64,000 nt of DNA from Crossiella cryophila (GTDB taxonomy: Bacteria; Actinomycetota; Actinomycetes; Mycobacteriales; Pseudonocardiaceae): positions 7,713,501 to 7,777,500 of the forward strand of contig NZ_JACHMH010000001.1 in NCBI RefSeq assembly GCF_014204915.1, given 5' to 3'. Below, in pieces: positions 63,201 to 64,000 of the stretch. The notes below the pieces were generated by a model. It had not been told where the DNA came from, searched no databases, and was given only the letters and a program-made list of their open reading frames with translations. A program made the position numbers and the translations under genes. Within the stretch, counting starts at the first letter, position 1. Each line of letters opens with the position of its first letter.

Positions 63201-63613
63201 CCGTCGAAGGCGATGTGGTGCACCACGAACAGCAGCAGGTGCTCGTCCTCGGCCAGTCGCACCAGGGTCAGCCGCAGGGGCGGCGCGGTGCTCAGGTCGA
63301 TCGGGCGACGTAGTTCCAGCTCGACCAGCTCGGCCAGCCGGGTTTCCACCTCCGGCGACCCGCTGAGGTCGTGCGGGCTGGGCGCACAGTCCACTTCGGA
63401 CTCCACGATCTGCCCGGCCGCCGTGTACCGGGTGCGCAGGATCTCGTGCCGCGCGATGATCCCGTGGAACGCCCCGGTCAGCGCGGACACGTCCAGCTCG
63501 CCGTGCACCCGCAGCGCCAATGGCAGCAGGTAGTCCGGCGCGCCGGGACGGAGCTGGTCGAGGAACAACAGCCGTTGCTGTGCGAACGACGTCACCCTGG
63601 CACCGCTGTCCAC
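54212..63613 (-). CDS. NRPS, three modules (C-A-T-C-A-T-C-A-T)
   Basis: A 3133-residue synthetase. C1 (about 5-440, HHIAFDG 132-138) starts the protein without a loading module; A1 (about 455-945) reads DLTKVGEVGK, near Asn/Asp codes; carrier S975. C2 (about 1025-1460, HHISSDG) and A2 (about 1480-1975), read roughly as DAWQFATIDK, share eight of ten positions with a Gln code. C3 is followed by A3, about DVDEMVNVTK, with acidic D239 and E278 suggesting a cationic side chain. The last carrier Ser is 3071 (LGAHS, Ala for the second Gly). It has no epimerase, methyltransferase or TE, so it should pass its chain to the NRPS at 36099. GTG at 63613 follows GGAGGTG. Confidence 0.95.
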   Translation of the reverse strand: MDSGARVTSFAQQRLLFLDQLRPGAPDYLLPLALRVHGELDVSALTGAFHGIIARHEILRTRYTAAGQIVESEVDCAPSPHDLSGSPEVETRLAELVELELRRPIDLSTAPPLRLTLVRLAEDEHLLLFVVHHIAFDGWSWGVLARELAAGYHERTGGPAAALPELSLQYADFADWQRERLTGERLGKQLDFWRTGLAGLTPLELPTDRPRPTVWDGAGDVVRFQLPPELVAQVDAYARSRRATRFMVLLAAFEALLARYTGQTDLAVGTPVAGRTRTEAEPLIGLFANTLVLRGDVSGRPAFGELVDRVRATALAAFSHADVPFERIVAELAPERDLSRNPLFQVSFSLRNAVAEPITLPGLDTELVPTPLLGTPFDLLLDLDIRADGTLAARLQYATALFDENTVRRIAEGYQQLLRTALSTPDTPVAEIELISAEDHRDLIAKYNDTATALPGGCLHELLAAQAARTPDAVALRGPDGELSFRELDQRANGFAHVLRGKGIGPESLVGVCLPRGFDLVVALLGVLKAGAAYLPLNPADPAARRSDLLTEAGAALLVNEISPESGLAAEPPIQLAHPDNAAYVIFTSGSTGKPKGVTITHRNLVNYVSWAATAYGSHTHGTALYSSVAFDLPVTSLYPALLTGVPVTLTADDGSAGLDALVDALEHNTFDLLKLTPTHVGVLGQELSPHALRTGAPHVVAGGELLTGALLDPWRRHAPDTVVFNEYGPTETTVGCSVLIRRAGELDPGSLPIGAPIANTTMYVLDAELRPVLPGAVGEVYIGGDQVARGYHGQSALTAAKFVPDPFTPGARLYRSGDLVRHRADGELEFVSRVDTQIKIRGFRIEPGEVEAALTAHPDIREAAVLAHRGNLVAYLASTVDIDVTGLRAELGQRLPEHLVPAQYVVLPVLPKTASGKVDRKALPDPAAHRQSSTVEHVAPRTPVEHAVAAVWAELLELPQVGVHEDFFTLGGNSLLATRIAARLRAQLDVELPLAEVFTARTVARLAEVITAAGPGQLPITPVFHDGPLPLSFAQQRLWFLDRLAPGGTDYLVPFALRLTGELDEPALRDAVRDLADRHAILRTRYTEQDGEPAQLIDPAGRIPFTTLTTDGDPLDLVHADLRQPFDLATQLPARATLIRVTATDHLFLLTLHHISSDGWSAEVLATDLNRLYTARRDGDTPPPAPTVQYADYATWQRTTADTPEFAARLDHWRETLANLSTVDLPTDRRRPRVRDWRGDRLAVELPADLGRAVETLARQHGATPFMVLLAAFQALLARHGGGQDIPVGTAVAGRGRPELDELLGFFANTLVLRGDLSGNPSFTDLLTRVRDTALEAYAHADIPFERIVAELAPERDPSRNPLFQVMFEVRPDNPAPFTLPGLGVEQIGISWPIAKFDLMLSVLHRADGSLRCGFEYATALFDESTVERLAGHYGRLLAAVLADPDRPLHQADVLDDSERSRLTTGWTDAWTQRPAATLPDLVTEQAHRTPDATAVIFGDTTLTYAELHARADRLARQLRTLGVGPETPVAVALRREADLVTAVLGVLKAGATYVPIDPAHPAQRREHVLRDSGAQVLISQSWIRDELPETPIPLLLLDEPGPDPSTEPLSTLDPAGAAYVIYTSGSTGKPKGVVISHEAIRNRVLWTVREHGLGPADRVLQKTTVSFDASMWEFLAPLVAGGTVVVAADGVPRDPAAMVAAMIEHRITVLQLVPSVLRILVQQPGLADCTALRLVFCAGEPLPADLCDELLRQVPVRLTNTYGPTECAIDVTAWQYTGEEPNEIVAIGRPLDNTRILVLDRDNQLAPIGVPGELCVAGVNLARGYHGRGDLTAERFVPNPFPVEPGERLYRTGDLARWRADGVLEYLGRLDRQVKLRGVRIEPGEIEIALCEHPAITAAAVEVYAIGEDQRLVAHLVGTETDPAAIRAHLADRLPEAMIPAVLRFLDALPLTASGKIDRAALPGLDGLDTSTDHVEPRTPAETTIAAQFAELLGTTRVGATDDFFAMGGHSLLATRLVFRLRTAFGVDIPVAEVFTRRTVEALADLVSTSDKRADPIVRVPRDVDLPPSSAQRRMWFLDQLEPGSAEYLVPLVLRLRGPLDLAAFSGALDDVVARHEILRTRYLAPLGDPIQLIDPATSLDLHPIDLTTLPYQEAVTQAETLVHADTARPFALDQEIPFRALLIRIRPDEHLIALTAHHIAVDAWSIDVLTRDLGHYYESRTTGGNPPAAPAVQYADFAAWQHNWSTGPEPERHLTYWRDRLAHLPQLELPGDRPRPSTRDSRGDLLAIEIPADTTTEVDTLARTHGATPFMVLLAAFHVLLARHTGQSDVAVGTPVAGRTRAEVEDMLGAFLNTVVLRESLTRVPSFGALIDQVREHVIGAFAHQDLPFERLVDELQPERDLSRNPLFQVMFELQQAQRTPLRLSGLTVERVRAPWHTAKFDLTLSLGRRADGSLTGLFEYATALFDESTIQRMAGHYLGLLHHAVTNPALPLDSLVMLTESEQHQLRHEWNPPGPEEVPACVPALFEQRVAQHPEAEAVSFGPERLSYAQLNARANQLAHHLCAHGVGPETIVAVCLDRGLDAVISLLAVLKVGGAYVPIDPDHPADRLTFMLADATAHLVITTGDRHFTTDRPVVRLDREAQAITQRPADNPEPLATPAHLAYMIFTSGSTGRPKGVLIEHGSYAHHCRIIAQQYDIRPTDRVVLLSALTFDVAMDQIAATLLVGASIVVADPLFWSPAELPDRIHEHGITIMEITPAYYREVLRTLQPGDPRLHGLRLMNVGSDVVTVEDARQWAATGLPGRFLCNYGPTEATVTCLLHPIATVPDEARAEAALPIGRPVPGTRAYIVDRHGDPVPVGVPGELLLGGIRLARGYHRRPELTAEKFVPDPFGAEPGARLYRTGDLVRYLPDGTIEFLGRIDQQVKLRGFRIELGEIEAVLAQHPAVRAAVVVARDVQPGDRRLVAYLVPQDRTPEITDLRTFAAERLPEYMMPGLWTFLPELPLTPSKKVDRKALPQPEIDRPDLESPYLAPRTPTEHIVSGIWGEVLGLSRIGVEDDVFALGAHSLLATRVLARLNVVFGIDLPLRRLFEATTVATLAEAVLQAIEAEIDQLSDEEVAALLAEPGER

Positions 63614-63790
63614 CGGTCACCTCCACCTGCTTGGCCCTGGTCCACCGAAGATTGCGGCCGGCACCCCCTGCCACGCCAGGGAAGGAACAGCAGCGCTCGA
63701 CCGCCACTGCCGGTGCGCGTTTGTCCCTATGGCCCACCACCGGTGCCGGGGGACGCTCGGCGGGCCAGTACACCGACCCGGGAGGACGGC
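63614..63790. promoter_or_regulatory. Divergent promoter region of the NRPS cluster
   Basis: 177 nt between the leftward NRPS and the rightward MbtH-like gene, presumably the main promoter of the cluster. I see no clear hexamers or operator palindrome. Confidence 0.4.
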
Positions 63791-64000
63791 ATGACCGAGG
63801 AGAACGACGAGGCCGTGTACCGCGTCGTGCGCAACGACGAGGAGCAGTACTCGATCTGGCGGGCCGACCGGGAACTGCCGCTCGGCTGGCACGCCGAGGG
63901 CACCGAGGGTTCCCGGCAGGACTGCCTGGACCACATCGGCCGGGTGTGGACCGACATGCGCCCGCTGAGCCTGCGCCGCCGCATGGAACAGGTGAGCTGA
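63791..64000 (+). CDS. MbtH-like NRPS accessory protein
   Basis: A 69-residue MbtH family protein with the signature NDEEQYSIWRADRELPLGWH, then the CLDHIGRVWTDMRPLSLR end. These small proteins bind and stabilise adenylation domains. GGAGG precedes the ATG. It ends exactly at the window edge (TGA at 63998-64000) and diverges from the large NRPS it probably serves. The cluster may continue to the right. Confidence 0.96.
   Translation: MTEENDEAVYRVVRNDEEQYSIWRADRELPLGWHAEGTEGSRQDCLDHIGRVWTDMRPLSLRRRMEQVS

Overview
The window is very GC-rich DNA with strong G/C third-codon bias, GTG starts and many TGATG/ATGA gene junctions. This fits a filamentous actinomycete; a member of the Pseudonocardiales is my inference, not a demonstrated assignment. 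It holds two natural-product regions separated by about 27 kb of ordinary accessory and housekeeping genes.

Region 1 (1-7280, all leftward) is a ribosomal peptide (TOMM/azole) operon. It begins with a 60-residue Cys/Ser-rich precursor (7098-7280). It continues with a VOC protein, a SagB-type azoline dehydrogenase, a HemN-like radical SAM protein, an E1/ocin-ThiF-like partner with a peptide-recognition domain, a YcaO cyclodehydratase ending in PxPxP, two CPBP membrane proteases and a luciferase-like flavoenzyme cut by the left edge. This is the azole-forming half of a thiopeptide-type pathway. No dehydratase or pyridine synthase is visible, so the cluster may continue off the edge or make a linear polyazole.

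Region 2 (7.4-34 kb) carries poxB with a divergent LysR gene, an ECF42-type sigma factor with its DGPF partner and a matching promoter, several SDR/TetR pairs with recognisable palindromic operators, and an unusual fused alpha-beta glycyl-tRNA synthetase. It also has a tandem P-loop pair, an ABC sugar importer without ATPase, a LacI regulator and a GH6 cellulase under a perfect CebR-type box. From 32.2 to 33.6 kb lies a gene-poor spacer with a cupin remnant, tandem repeats and a switch in strand composition.

Region 3 (33.6-64.0 kb) is a nonribosomal peptide cluster. An MbtH-like gene diverges from a leftward array: a three-module NRPS, a diaminobutyrate aminotransferase, an atypical carbamoyltransferase, a LanB-like protein, a free adenylation domain, a PLP serine/threonine-dehydratase-like enzyme, a free carrier protein and a second LanB-like protein. 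After a rightward MFS exporter the array continues with a two-module NRPS ending in a cysteine-nucleophile thioesterase, a VioC-like oxygenase, a free aspartokinase-type ACT protein and an SDR. The two synthetases would build five residues, read tentatively as Asn-like, Gln-like, cationic, Thr, Asn-like. The aminotransferase, ACT protein and carbamoyltransferase look like precursor supply, and the oxygenase like a side-chain hydroxylase. The most novel element is the pair of stand-alone LanB glutamylation/PEARL-type proteins, a tRNA-dependent family, inside an NRPS operon next to a free A domain and carrier protein.
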